This document shows, piece after piece, positions 31,591-43,030 of a stretch of DNA of 64,000 nucleotides. The notes beneath the pieces are model-generated. The model worked only from the letters and a program-made list of their open reading frames with translations, did not search any database and had not been told where the DNA came from. Both the position numbers and the translations under genes were made by a program. The stretch is from Metellina segmentata (taxonomy: Eukaryota; Arthropoda; Arachnida; Araneae; Tetragnathidae): positions 41,760,437 to 41,824,436 of the forward strand of contig OX375873.1 in NCBI GenBank assembly GCA_947359465.1, in the 5' to 3' direction. Within the stretch, counting starts at the first letter, position 1; the number at the start of each line of letters is the position of its first letter.

Positions 31591-31764
31591 TAGTACAAAT
31601 ATGCTTTGTGTTTTTAATTTCTTTATGAATCTGTCGTAATTGAAAATAAAGACCAGACCTACATTAACTACCTGCTCGTGTGGAGTGATCCTAAGTTCCA
31701 TGAAAGAAATTCAAATTTCATTAAAAAAATAACTGATTTTTTCTAAAATAAATACACACACATA

Positions 31765-32856
31765 TAATCGTCAAAAAAACCCCGACTCACCCGATCACAA
31801 TTGCACAATTTACATCACAGAACACAACGGAAGGTAGCAATCGATAGGGGTGAATGTTTTCTACAAATACCAATATTTAAAATTTGTCTAAGGGGTCGTC
31901 TTCGTATTAAATTGGGTGCTTGCTCCGATATTTTCAATACGAACCCCCATCTTTTATCACAAATTTGGATTCTACACACAATTTCAGGCGGATTTGATGA
32001 AAAAATAACGAAAAACCGCTTAAAATTGACCGAGAAAATCCATAAAAACCATTCAGGGAGCGTGTAAATGCTCTGAGTTCAATCACATTATAAATATTAA
32101 GAAAGACGTGTAGTGGCCGTCGCAGTCAATGACCTGTTGCAGGAACCTTGGTATGGAGTCCACTAAGATGGTGAAAAAGTCAGAATCCATCCTGATTGAA
32201 TCCCAGGATCTGTTGGCAGGAATTTCTGTATTAACTTTGTGAACAATCTCCAATCGAATTTTGCAAACAGTCTCACTGCGCTACTAATCATGCACGTGAT
32301 GAGCTGAAATTTGGAATTACGATGTTTCAGTAACAGTTGAATCGCGTGGAGTCAAAATTTGCACAGGTTTCTATGCATAATTTTTATGTATATTTATTTC
32401 TTAAATAATAAAAAATAGTAAAATTTATTTTGATAGTTAAATTGTTAAAAGATTGTGTTTCGGTTTTTGGGTAGCAAAGGATGGAAAAACAATTTCTAAG
32501 GAAAATTAAAGTTTTTAGCAAATATAACAAAAAAAGTGAAACACTAATTTAACATTAGGAGATCTAATTTTCAAACACTTACAAATCGGTAAATAATCCA
32601 ATAAAATTGATGAACTCTTATTTATTTCCGCCTGAAATTGTGCGTAGAATGCAAATTTGTGATAAAAGATGGGGGATCGTAATGAAATTTTCGGAGCAAG
32701 CACCCAATTTAATATGAAGACGGGCCCTTTAGACAATTTTTAACTATTGATATTTGTAGAAAACATTTATCACTATCGATTGCTACCTTCCGTTTTGTTC
32801 TGCCATGTAAAGTGTGCAAATGCGATTGGTTGAGTTTTTTTTTTTGACGGGTGTAC
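31765..32856. mobile_element. Inverted-repeat (foldback-like) element with ~228-bp arms
   Basis: The left arm (31765-31992) and the reverse complement of the right arm (32629-32856) share GGAAGGTAGCAATCGATAG, TTAAATTGGGTGCTTGCTCC, CCCCCATCTTTTATCACAAA and CACAATTTCAGGCGG. Outer ends share CGTCAAAAAAA. The 640-bp centre has no recognised coding sequence. No target duplication could be fixed. A non-autonomous DNA element with long TIRs is the simplest reading. Confidence 0.78.
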
Positions 32857-33302
32857 ATATAAGAAAAAAGACATTGCGTGAACAACATACAGCTGAATGA
32901 AAACTCCAATAAAAGACTCAAAATAGAAATATATTACCGTGAGATCTCATTTAGTTGATTTAAAGTAAAAAACATGGCGCCAGCAAATAAAAGCCTAATA
33001 CTACGGGTTTTTAGCAGCAAGGGAAGAAGACAAGAAAATCAGAGCGCTCTCGAAATTCTATTTCACAGTGCTTTTATATCCAGCCTCGGAATCGGCCAAT
33101 AGGGAATGCAAACTGGCAAATGACTCCGATTGGACTATCCATTGGCGTCGGTTACCAGCTTTTAAAAAGTTGCAATTATTATTTGAAGGAATTCTCTTCG
33201 AAGGCCTGGTAGGTATAATTCGGGTTTGAACTTGGCACTGGATTCAAGACAATCATAAAATGGTTTCAGATTGAAGTATTATGTTTTGCTAGACATTTGT
33301 GG

Positions 33303-33431
33303 ACACACCACATCGTTTTCCTTCAGGGGGAGTCATGGTCTGGACAGGAATCATGCTGGATGGCTCTACAGACCTCCAAATCTTTGACAAGGGTTCTGTT
33401 ACCGGCCAAGGAGTTCCACTATCAGCAGCAT
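33303..33431 (+). pseudogene. Short Tc1-like transposase fragment
   Basis: The frame reads FPSGGVMVWTGIMLDGSTDL, then QIFDKGSVTGQGVPLSAALV before a stop. GGVMVWxGI is the conserved block that follows the first catalytic Asp in Tc1 transposases. It could be the continuation of the copy at 30741-31590, displaced by the inverted-repeat element, or an independent relic. Confidence 0.6.
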
Positions 33432-33434
33432 TGG

Positions 33435-34376
33435 TTATATTAGCTTAAAATACTACTGAAAAAAAAAAGAAGAAAAATCAAAAACCAAACCTTTGCCAAC
33501 GAGCTCCGGTCTCCCCTATCTTATTAGAACCTTTGGGAAGCCGAATTTAAATCCCTTTCCATTTTCCTGGTTATACTGAAATCCCTGGATACTTACATCA
33601 AATATGTGTAAGGAATCCACAATCCCGTGATACCCTAGTAATCTTTCCTTTTCCTAATGGATTTACTGCCGTTGATAAACACAGGGGCGCTGTTTATCCA
33701 ATCTTCCTTTATTTTCACCCCACCATCTAGCTTGCTTCAGCTCAGTATAGTGAAAGTTGTGTCTTATGCCGATGAAACTAGCCTAATCAGACTTTTGAAA
33801 ACTCTTTTCTAAAAATCCCACCCTCCCTTCAAGTTTATTATCAAGTCAAGAGGGCGCTTTTAACAAGTATAAAAAAGGTAGGACCATGAGCCCTATTCCT
33901 TTGCACGGCTCTGCATCGAAGTGCAAAATATGTTGTTTATGCGAACTGATAAACCATCTGGAGAGTCTGAAATAATACTGTGCTTGCGCAGATAAATGTG
34001 TCTGAAATACTGTATTGATTGTGTCAGAGGAATGTAAGAATAAAGAGTCTTCAGAGGCGCGAAAAATATTGGATGCTGTCTAGAATATGCCTTGTTGCAC
34101 ATATATTCATCATTCCCGAGTAAGACACAGTGACGGCAGCACAAAGGCCATAATAACTCAAAGATGAGCTTTTCCATTTCAAAGCGAGAAATGAAAGACC
34201 TAGCAATTGTGTATGCGTGTAGTTATTTTACGAAATTAATGAGTAGGTACATTACATTTTCATTGCTTCTGATAACCTTATGAATTGTTTATTCGTTTGA
34301 GAATACAAATCGATGGCAAAGCGGTTTCAAGTTCAGATTGTTTTTACAAAAAATTCTGTGAGACTAGAGGGATGAT
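33435..34376. other. Stretch without recognisable genes
   Basis: No coding family or repeat end was recognised. 33890-34180 is less AT-rich and open on the minus strand for 94 codons, but shows no known motif. Confidence 0.4.
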
Positions 34377-34384
34377 ATAGGAAC

Positions 34385-34851
34385 TTAAGGATGCGACATC
34401 GACAGCAAAACATCGATGCTCAAAATTAAAACATCGAAGTTGATAATACATCACCCCCAAAACATCGATGTTTTTAAAATTCAGTGTATTTAAACTTTTT
34501 CCCCCATTTCTTTAAGCTGGTTTAGCAACTAGTGATGCGACATCGGCTCCAATATATCGAAGTTTTTTTTATAAAACATCAATGTTTTGAAAACATCGAC
34601 ATCGATGTCACATCCCAACTTTTCAAACTCTTCACCCTTGGCCACTTGGGTCTAAAAGTATGTTCAATTTGCTGATTATAAAAATTATGCTACTTGGTTA
34701 TTTTTAAAATTTTTATAACGGTAATTTTTTCATTTAAAAATAAAACATCGCCAACGTAAAAACATCGACAAGTATAAACATCGATGTTACAAAAACATCG
34801 ACTCCAATACATCGATGTTTCGAAAACATCGACATCGATGTCGCATCCCTA
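34385..34851. mobile_element. hAT-like MITE, 467 bp, rich in AACATCGATGTT palindromes
   Basis: ATAGGAAC at 34377-34384 is repeated at 34852-34859, an 8-bp target duplication as in hAT. The left end TTAAGGATGCGACATCGA matches the reverse complement of the right end TAGGGATGCGACATCGAT. The interior repeats ACATCGATGTT-type palindromes many times. It also contains a smaller copy of both ends (about 34533 to 34616), from internal duplication or nested insertion. There is no coding sequence. Confidence 0.85.
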
Positions 34852-35269
34852 ATAGGAACATGATTTCCTGTATCTTTTCAAAGTTTCAAACTTTGGTTTG
34901 TTGTATAAAAATAATATTTTAAGTAAAATATACATGTAATAACTATGACGTTACGAATTTCACAGTTTACTGATAAATGTAAACAGATGTTTTATATAAA
35001 AACAAAAAAAATAATTCATTTATAATTGTTAGGCAGTAAACTATTTTTTTTTTATATGATACGTATAGAAATTACTAAGTACTGTATATGAATGCAGTAG
35101 GGTAATCTTTCGTTTGGAAAGATTTAAAATAGATGTAAATCAGAAAAAGGAGAAGTATCAAAAAAGTAATACCCACCGTTATGATGATTCAAATGTTACG
35201 TTTTACAACGCCCATTACTTTAAGTTAGAATTGTCTGTATTAATATTTGTATTATATGACAGCTAAAGA

Positions 35270-35650
35270 ATGAGACTAAGTATAACACTCGCTGTGACCT
35301 CAAAGCATTACATTAACAACACTTCCGTGAAAGCTTGTTGGACCTTCGTTGTAGTGTTTTTGTTCGGTCAAGTTCGCTGTGAATTCAGTATTGTTTATTC
35401 TCCTGATGTAGGATTATATGCATCTCATTGTGCTCAGTATGTTTTTCGTTATTCGAAATGTTTGTTTTTCAAGAAGGTCAAATATCATTCACTACTTTTC
35501 TATTATTTGTGTAAAAATATAAAGAAGGAAAAATTCGTACAAGTCGAGAAAAATGTTCTGGATGCACTAAGAGGGATTTATACATTCAGAAGCCATTGGG
35601 AAGTAAAAAACAACTTTCGTGGTTTTTTATTGTACACAGAACAATCGTAA
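35270..35650 (+). CDS. Unrecognised 126-residue open reading frame
   Basis: This is one of the longest uninterrupted frames outside the transposases. The product has a hydrophobic stretch near residues 24-36 (CWTFVVVFLFGQV) and a basic C-terminal half. I recognise no domain. Composition is AT-rich like the surroundings and there is no supporting splice or promoter signal. It is more likely chance than a gene. Confidence 0.15.
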   Translation: MRLSITLAVTSKHYINNTSVKACWTFVVVFLFGQVRCEFSIVYSPDVGLYASHCAQYVFRYSKCLFFKKVKYHSLLFYYLCKNIKKEKFVQVEKNVLDALRGIYTFRSHWEVKNNFRGFLLYTEQS

Positions 35651-36399
35651 CAAAAGCAGCAATTTGTGACTGTGGGTCACATCATTGAGTTTTGGCGGTT
35701 TGTTCGAGGTACAGTTTATGAAGGCTGACGGATATAGTTTCTAGAAGCTTATTTCATTCAAAGTGGTGTGACACGACTCTACGCTATTCACGAAACGTTA
35801 TGATAAACAAGGCAGCATTTTTTTTTCTTTTAGTAAGTAAAGGTTCAGTGTGCATATTCAAATAAGTAAACGAATGAAACCCTTTCAGGTGCAACTGTTT
35901 TTGACCAATGAATTATATTTACTTTAATCCTTTAAAAATGAACTCCAAATGTTTTTGTTATCCTAAACACAATATGCATTTCAAATCACCGTAAATTTAC
36001 TTGGAAACTATTGAAAATATGTATATGAATAAAAAAATGGGCAGAATTATTTTGAATTCTATTTATTTGGGCGGTCTTTTTGAAATATCGCAGTCAATTT
36101 AGTAGATACAATCCTTCTGCATTAAAAATTGACCATAAACTGATAAATAAACTATAATGGGTAATATAAATACGAATGAAAATTTAACCATCTAAGCAAA
36201 GTTTAAAGATTTTAAATGCAGTCTAATCTGATTTAACCAAAATGAACTTTAATGATTTTTTTTAAAATCAAAATGAAAACAAGTTCTTTTAGATTTATAA
36301 TCTTAAGCTTCAAGATGTGAATGGATATCCAGTAGAATACGAAAATATTATTAAGAAATAATTGATAAACGTTGCTGTGAAACACATCATTGTGTAGAC

Positions 36400-36900
36400 C
36401 AGGGGTTGCCATCCTGTGGCGCATGAGCCAAACGTTGCGTATTGGATGATTACAAGCGTCGCATTGCATCCTTGCGCCTACTTATTCTTTTGTAGGCGCC
36501 ATAACTAAACCCATCTTCATATTTTCAACACCAGAGTGTCTCTTAGTTCAATTCATGCAATCTCCTCACTAATCAGTTAATCGCAATTTTTTTAGTTTAC
36601 AATTGATACTTTGTGATACAACATACGTACTTATGATCTCCTTGTTTTTTTCCAACATTTAGACTTTTAGAGTTTTCTACTTTTCTGTTTTTTTACATTC
36701 CTGATATCCATCACAGTGCAAAATAAAATGAGCAAAAGAAGCACAGAAAGTGATAGTAAGCGTGAATTTAATGAACTGTGGGAAAAGGAGTTGCTATTTA
36801 TAGCAAGTCCATCAGGAAAACCGTTTTGCATTGTTTGTGAACGTACTCCTTCACATAATAGAAGATATAATCTTAATAGATACTATAAAACATAGCATCA
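36400..36900 (+). mobile_element. 5' end of a hAT transposon
   Basis: CAGGGGTTGCCATCCTGTGG at 36400 is a typical hAT 5' terminus. It is followed after about 330 bases by the start of a transposase frame in the same orientation. No 3' terminus was found in the downstream sequence, so the element is truncated or deleted. Confidence 0.7.
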
Positions 36901-36905
36901 GGACT
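36728..36905 (+). pseudogene. hAT transposase N-terminal remnant
   Basis: From the ATG the frame reads MSKRSTESDSKREFNELWEK, then ELLFIASPSGKPFCIVCERT and PSHNRRYNLNRYYKT, before a stop where other family members continue through a conserved His (here HQD). The FxxxW...CxxC...YNLxRHY pattern is the zinc-binding N-terminus of one hAT group, though the first His is Tyr here. Nothing further is recognisable downstream. Confidence 0.8.
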
Positions 36906-39440
36906 AACTCAGAAAGAAGAATGAAGCTCGTTTTTGGGTGTGAGTTACGAAAAGAATATGTGACTAAAAAAGGGAAGGAACCAGAAGACAAAATGTGTTT
37001 GCTAAAGTTTGTTGTAAAGATCAGTAAGTTTTAATCTAATTTTTCAGCACTTAGCAAGCATTATTAATTAAATACATGTCAATTAAAGACACATTAACAT
37101 TTTAAAATATATACCAATGAGTAAGTTTAATTTGTGTTTACTTGAGTAGAACAATTTTATTTAAAGACAGTTAAGAACTTGGGAATCAAATTTTAATGAA
37201 AAAGCTCCCACAACTGGTTTCTAAAAATAGAAACAGTGGAAGGCACCAACAAACACTGAGGTGTCGGACGTCAGTTAAACTATTGGGATTGGGTTATGGA
37301 TGTACACAAGGTCAGGTTCATTGTTTTTTATCCTATGATTACACAGTTAACATGTGTAAAAAAATTTTCGACAACGTTTTGATCCAAAATTTGGCCACGA
37401 ACACACGAGGTCCGGAAAATTTCAGATTTCAGACTCTGTACTGCAAATATTGAAATGAAAATTGAGTTGTGAAAAATAAAGAAAATTGAATTTTCCGTAG
37501 GAAAATTTTTTATTGATTCCGTAATCCGTAGAAACTATGGAGAATCCGAAGTAGTTGGCCTCTCTGTATAAGGTGAACTTGTCCTTCATTGTGAGGTGCG
37601 CTGGAATTCTAGAGGACAGGTTCTGTGTAGATTTTAGAAATTGAAAATAGCTGTTTAAATATTTTAGAACAGGAAAGTGAACTGAAGAAAGAACCCTATT
37701 AGTTGATAAGAACTGGCTAGTTGATTTGACATTTTTAGTTGGTGTTACTAGCCATTTCAATGTTCTATATTCGAAACTCTAAGACAATAGTAAATTATTT
37801 CCTAGCTTAGTGAATACCACCAATTCATTTAAACGAAATTAAAACTGTTCATCTCTCAGTAAGAAAATTAGGATTCGAAGTCTCTACGACTGAAATAATT
37901 ATGTAAGAAATGGTTAGATATTGTATTCATCTGTTTACTTTCCATGCTGGAAATATATCAACAAGAAACCGAAAGCTAAAATATGTAGGTTATTGCTGAC
38001 AAATAAGATTGAAGCGAATTTTACTACGTCTTGGAAGTGTGTCGTGTAGCGAGAGGATCACACATCGAACATTTGTAGTGAGAAAAACTAGAATAATTTC
38101 TAGTTATTTTCATGTAGCACTCATTGTTTTAAGTGCAACATTTTACGATATACAATTTGATACCTCTATGAATCATTTGTAACAACCCTTACTTTCTTTA
38201 AACTTAACATCTTCATAGTTGTTTGAGTCATTATCTCTGGTAAATGATAAAGATTAAAAAAAAAATAATAATAAATTTAAAATTTTCATATGCAGAACAA
38301 TTTGCTCTTACGAAATTAAAAATACAAAACTGTCCATAAGTCTTGGAAAAAGACGTTCGAACTTGAAACTGGTTTGTTGACAGAAATGTTCGACAGGTCA
38401 TTTCTTTGAACGATCTAAGCTGACGTCGAGGATTCTGGGCGCCTGTCACCAACCCCTTAGGCTGCCATTTCATTAAACACTCATCTTTATTCATTCAGAC
38501 AGACATTCTTTATTGTACTCACATGAACTGCATGAACTTTTGGTCAATTGGAAAAATAAGTGAGGTTAAGAATGGTTTGTGTTCAATTAGCACACACTTC
38601 TGATTTGTGTCTTTCAAACGTTCGAGCAAGATTAATGCGGTAGATGTACGAGACGTGATTCGTGATGATAGCAATGCAAAAATCAGTTTTTAATGAGGTA
38701 CATGAACTCGAATATTGTTCTTTAGAATTAAGGGATGCTTTCGAAATGGACTTGGCAGGTTTAAATATTTGCTGGAGTCTGTTATTGAAAATAACAACTG
38801 GAAGAAGCTAATTATCTGGTTTAGTGCAGCAAATAAAGTGACATATTTAATTAGATTGCTGTATTTGAATGAACATGTTCACATGAGAGTTTCATTTTAT
38901 TACCAAAAAAACTATTAAAACTGAGCTAAGTTTCAAAAGATAATCATACGATTAAAATTACAATTGCTCAAACCTGTACGAATCAAAGTATATAGCTTCG
39001 TATGAAAGGGATTTCCAGTATTAATGCATTAGACGGTTTTTACTTTTTGAAACCCAAATGCTTTCGCAAGATACATATCGAGGTTACCTTAAAATGGAGT
39101 TTATTGCCGTTTTAGAGATGTTTGGAGTTTAAATCTAATTGGCGTTGACTAATTAAATATCATATATCAATTCAGAATTAATTATTTGGAATTTCTATTG
39201 TCAGTGTGAAGCTAGCCAATTAAAGTTTTGTAAGAAAACTATTGCGAGCTTCCACTTACTTTTATTTCCGCAAATGCGTTATTCTGGTTTATGATGTAAC
39301 GTGTATTACTTTTTTCGTGTTATATATCATGTCAAACGTGAATACTTGCTTTTGCTCTTTTGTTTTTTTTCTTTTCAGGATGTTTTGTTTCATATATTAT
39401 CTTTATGTATCATATCATCCCTCCTTGCCACCTGTTCTAC
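36906..39440. other. AT-rich stretch without recognisable genes
   Basis: No coding family or mobile-element end was recognised. The open frame at 37422-37760 on the minus strand (112 codons) has no known motif. Confidence 0.4.
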
Positions 39441-39478
39441 CTTTGTTGTTTGGTGGCTTGTGACGTAAAAAAAAAGTC

Positions 39479-39492
39479 AAGTGACGTCACTT
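39479..39492. promoter_or_regulatory. Palindromic CRE-like site AAGTGACGTCACTT
   Basis: A perfect 14-bp palindrome centred on TGACGTCA, the CREB/ATF consensus. Less AT-rich sequence with CGCCATCTAC (about 39536) and AGCGCCCTCG follows. No gene start is established nearby, so function is speculative. Confidence 0.3.
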
Positions 39493-39707
39493 CCAGAATA
39501 TATTCAGGAAGAACGTACAGTCACAAAAACACAACCGCCATCTACATTTGGAAAAAAACCCCTTTCAGTCAAAGCGTGTTTGCTAGCAGCGCCCTCGATT
39601 TCGGAGACTGTCCCTAAGTCCCATGCTTTTTTGATTCCACTCACAGAGAAATTGTCATAGGGATCGTTCGTAAACGCCAACCAACGAAAGAACTATGCGC
39701 AACGAGC

Positions 39708-39869
39708 ATGTCAAAAGTCTTAGTGGTTCCAGTGTTTGCAAAATTAGCCTTCATGAAGTTTGACCAGTTTCGTTCTGATGTCAAAGACGAAGAGGAAGAA
39801 TACACATCTAACGTAATTCTCGACAACATTTTTAATCCAAATTTGTCATTGTGTTTAAATTTGATATGA
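39708..39869 (+). CDS. Unrecognised small open reading frame, 53 codons
   Basis: It begins MSKVLVVPVFAKLAFMKFDQ and includes an acidic DVKDEEEEYTSNVILDNIF stretch. An AATAAAT sequence lies about 15 bases after the stop. The amino-acid usage is more protein-like than most chance frames here, but I recognise no family. It could be a relic of a last exon or of a transposon. Confidence 0.18.
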   Translation: MSKVLVVPVFAKLAFMKFDQFRSDVKDEEEEYTSNVILDNIFNPNLSLCLNLI

Positions 39870-40671
39870 TCTTATATTGATAAATAAATATATTTTACAG
39901 TTAGTATGCTTTGGTTTTGCTCGTTTGTATTTTTAATGCTAAATTATTATTTTAGAATTTTACGTATTAGAATGCTTGCCACTCTAAATATTTTTCGTTG
40001 GTGTTATTGTACTAAGTTTTGCTGAAATATGTTTGTTCATTAACACACAGTCGCGGAAAAAATCAAACTGCCCTTTTTCTTTCGAGCAATTTTAACAGTA
40101 GAGAAAATTCAAAGATGACGTTTACCAGGAACTAACGAACTCCCTATTTTGACAAACAATTTCGAATCTATATCCCAATTTTACTTCAGATACCAAATTT
40201 CATAACATTAGGTCTTACCGTTTCGATGCTACCGAGTACAGAAAGATTGGAGCTTCTAAAGTTAAATGAATTTTATAGACTTTTTAGACTATAAGAGTCC
40301 CCAGTCAGCGCCGTTCCGAATTGATCGAGTCCGGCACCAATGTTGCTCCTTCTTGATGCATCGAGTTTTTTGTTTGAGAGTGTATAATGCAATTCTTATT
40401 GAACATGTTTTCGCAATCGGTTGACATTAATTATTTTGTAACGCTAGACTTGTTTCACAGCGTAGTGATCTTTTGAGTTTGTACCTTTAAATTGATGCAA
40501 AGTGTAACTAATAGGTGATTCAAATCCATCTTACGATAGTTGTTTTTCAAATATTTTTTTATTTGGACTTAGTTCACATGTTCAATATTCTACCATATAT
40601 ATTATATCTGATAACAACTGAAAATCGCAAATTATTTTAATTTAAAAACTACAGTTTTTAAATGTTCAATT

Positions 40672-40768
40672 AATTTTTTGATGAATTAATTGAATTTTTG
40701 ATGAATTAATTTTTTGATGAATTAATTGAATTTTTGATGAACTAATTAATTTTTTGGTGAACTAATCC
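40672..40768. repeat. AT-rich tandem repeat based on TTTTTGATGAATTAATTGA
   Basis: About five imperfect units of roughly 20 bases alternate AATTAATT and TTTTTGATGAA. The last units change to GATGAACTAATT and GGTGAACTAA. It contains no genes. Confidence 0.85.
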
Positions 40769-41059
40769 ATTTAATACTTTTGATACATTTATTTTCTTAT
40801 GAATAAAAATACTTAAAAGCGCACTTTTTGTTTAAATTATTTTTATAGACTATATCACAGAGATAAATCTTCTATTAAATTTGTCAAAAAAGCTCCCTTT
40901 GGAATATTCATATTAGAAAAAAAAAACATACTCTTCAAAAACAGTCAACTGAAAATTCACAAACTGGTTGTATTTGATAAGTTAATTTAGATAGTTTTCA
41001 TTAATTCAGGTGCATTTAAGTTTAGAAAATTTACGGATGGCAATAAACGAATGTAAACA

Positions 41060-41265
41060 CTCTTGCAAAATGCAGACTAGAAGAAATCAGAGAGATAGGA
41101 ATGAACACAGAAAACAAAATGGGAAAGAACGCGAAAAAAGGTTTGGATGTCAAAAAATACCGAATCGCCTTCGAACAAGTCAATGCGATGCAAGTGAGGT
41201 GTGCGGACAGAAGCTAATTCTAGCAACATGTTTTAGATATGCACTTTTGCAACGCACTTGATTGA
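41060..41265. repeat. Dispersed repeat shared with 44870-45070
   Basis: GGTTTGGATGTCAAAAAATA, then CCGAATCGCCTTCG and GCGATGCAA, matches GGTTTAAATGTCAAAAATAC and its continuation near 44950. A later shared block follows AGCAACATG. Same orientation, moderate divergence; class unknown. Confidence 0.55.
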
Positions 41266-41409
41266 AAATTTGTTTCCAGATCCAAGATGTTTGCATAAGT
41301 CAGATAAAATAACTGATCATTCCATCACGTATATCATCATACAGCACTCACTCCTGTGACCTGTGTATTGTTTGAATTGATGCGTTACATAGCTGAAATA
41401 TGCGTTCAG

Positions 41410-41747
41410 GTAATTGGTAATTGGTAATTTTTTAGTTAACGTCGTACTAGAGCAACACAACGGGCTATTGACGACGGTCCGGGATCAGTCCCTTGAGGGA
41501 AAGATCCGAGGACAACACCTCGTAATTTTGAACCACGGTCAGATGACGAAGCAACACCTGAGCTGGCACCCCACTCTCCAAACTTCCACGCCAACCCAAC
41601 GTGAGGACTTTCGGCCACGACAGATTTAAGGTGCACCAGCCGCCTCTACACCATACGTTTACAAACATCCACGCCCGAGCCCGGATTCGAACCAGGAACC
41701 TTCCGATCTAGAGACTAACACCTTAACCACTATACCGGTTGGTCGGC
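41410..41747 (-). repeat. tRNA-derived SINE with 15-bp target-site duplication
   Basis: On the minus strand the head carries TAGTGGTTAAGGTGTTAGTC (A box) and a perfect B box GGTTCGAATCC near 41683-41693. A GC-richer body follows, then the tail GGACTGATCCCGGACCGTCG, and finally three AATTACC units. GAAATATGCGTTCAG at 41395-41409 is repeated exactly at 41748-41762. At 338 bp with intact boxes and perfect duplication, it is a fairly recent retroposed copy. Tail fragments of the same family lie at 204-256 and 30657-30718. Confidence 0.93.
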
Positions 41748-41762
41748 GAAATATGCGTTCAG

Positions 41763-42910
41763 ATTCGTTCCAAAGTAAGGAAAATAAAACTAGCATAGAT
41801 CTTGGTAATTTGTAGGCTTATTAGGGACAGCTGCAGTCTACATTTAACGCGGTGGTAATGGCCCTGGTGTTTTTTTAGCGCACTTCTAATGTCACCAAGG
41901 AAAGAATTATTTCTAAAATCTTTTTCTTTTCACAACGGAAAGTAACAAGCTTCAGAAACACATTTGTAAACGTTTAAAAAAATATATTGCATACGAAAAT
42001 AATATAAATATAACGTAAATAAATTATATAAAAATATAAATACAATCTGAGACGACAGCACTGTACAGTGACTAAGTTAAAATGAAAGAAAATTCTACAA
42101 CTGACGAAAAACCATCAAAAGAACCAATGATATCACTGAAAACAAAATTACAAATTACCGATGAAATCAAAGGATAGTTTAAAATTAAACTAACCAATGG
42201 AATCAAATAAAAAATTTCAAACGAACCAATGAAATCAAACGACAGTTTAATGGATTTGTTGAAAGAACTTTCCAGAATATTCAAAATGAAAATTTAAACT
42301 TTCCGTTTGCCGAGGTTGCCTTAAAAAACGAAATAACCATAATACAGATGGATTGCCTTAACCTGCCACTACTCGGTACTAAAAGTGCGCCACAAAAGCG
42401 CCACGGCCGTTGCCACCGCGATAAACGTAGACTAAAGCTATACCGCTTATTATTACTTGCTGAAAAACAGCGTTAATTGTTATCATGATATCGCCACACA
42501 ATCAAGTTATGAATGCTTAACCCACCGTGAGAAATATTTCAACCTTTTGACTGAGGTCATGCAAGTGAACAGCCAAGTGGGTCATCTAAATAGAATTTCT
42601 TATATTAAAAAGAACCCTTTTCGATCTAATTTTCAATGCATGATACCATGTCTGGTTCATTTATTTCTCTTTTACTCGTGACCTTTCTTTGCGAGTTTGA
42701 TTTTTGTATGCCTATAAGATAGTTATTCAGGGTTCTGGCGAGCCTTGAAAATGTAGCATTTTCTGCCAGTTCACTCAGAAAAAAAAATTCTCATGGCTGA
42801 GTTATATATATAACGGTTTATTTTCGGGATTATAGATTTTGTACCCTTACAGAAACTTCTTTTATCAAATCCATTTTATAATCAACGAAATTTAAAATAG
42901 CACTTGAAGA
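41763..42910. other. Stretch without recognisable genes
   Basis: AT-rich. CAGGGTTCTGGCGAGCC at about 42729 resembles a hAT-type terminus, but no partner end was found. Nothing else was recognised. Confidence 0.35.
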
Positions 42911-42921
42911 CTGATCTAGTA

Positions 42922-43030
42922 CAGGGCTCGAAATACCCGGGTGCACAGGTGCACTGTGCACATGAAAATAAAATTGTGCACCTAATTTTTTCCCTCTATG
43001 TGCACACAGTGCACCTAACGTTAAAAAAGA
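42922..43030. mobile_element. Possible hAT-like MITE end with GTGCAC palindromes
   Basis: CAGGGCTCGAAATACCCGGG is followed by GTGCACAGGTGCACTGTGCAC-type palindromes and by CACACAGTGCACCTAAC. This resembles one end of a known style of short hAT-like repeat. The opposite end and target duplication were not found. Confidence 0.45.

Noticed and set aside
41430..41668. Three overlapping frames of 66-71 codons as genes
   Set aside because: All are contained in the SINE body, which is a non-coding RNA polymerase III retroposon.
41678..41745. A functional tRNA gene
   Set aside because: A and B boxes are present, but the sequence does not fold into a full tRNA by eye and it forms the head of a 338-bp SINE with target duplications.
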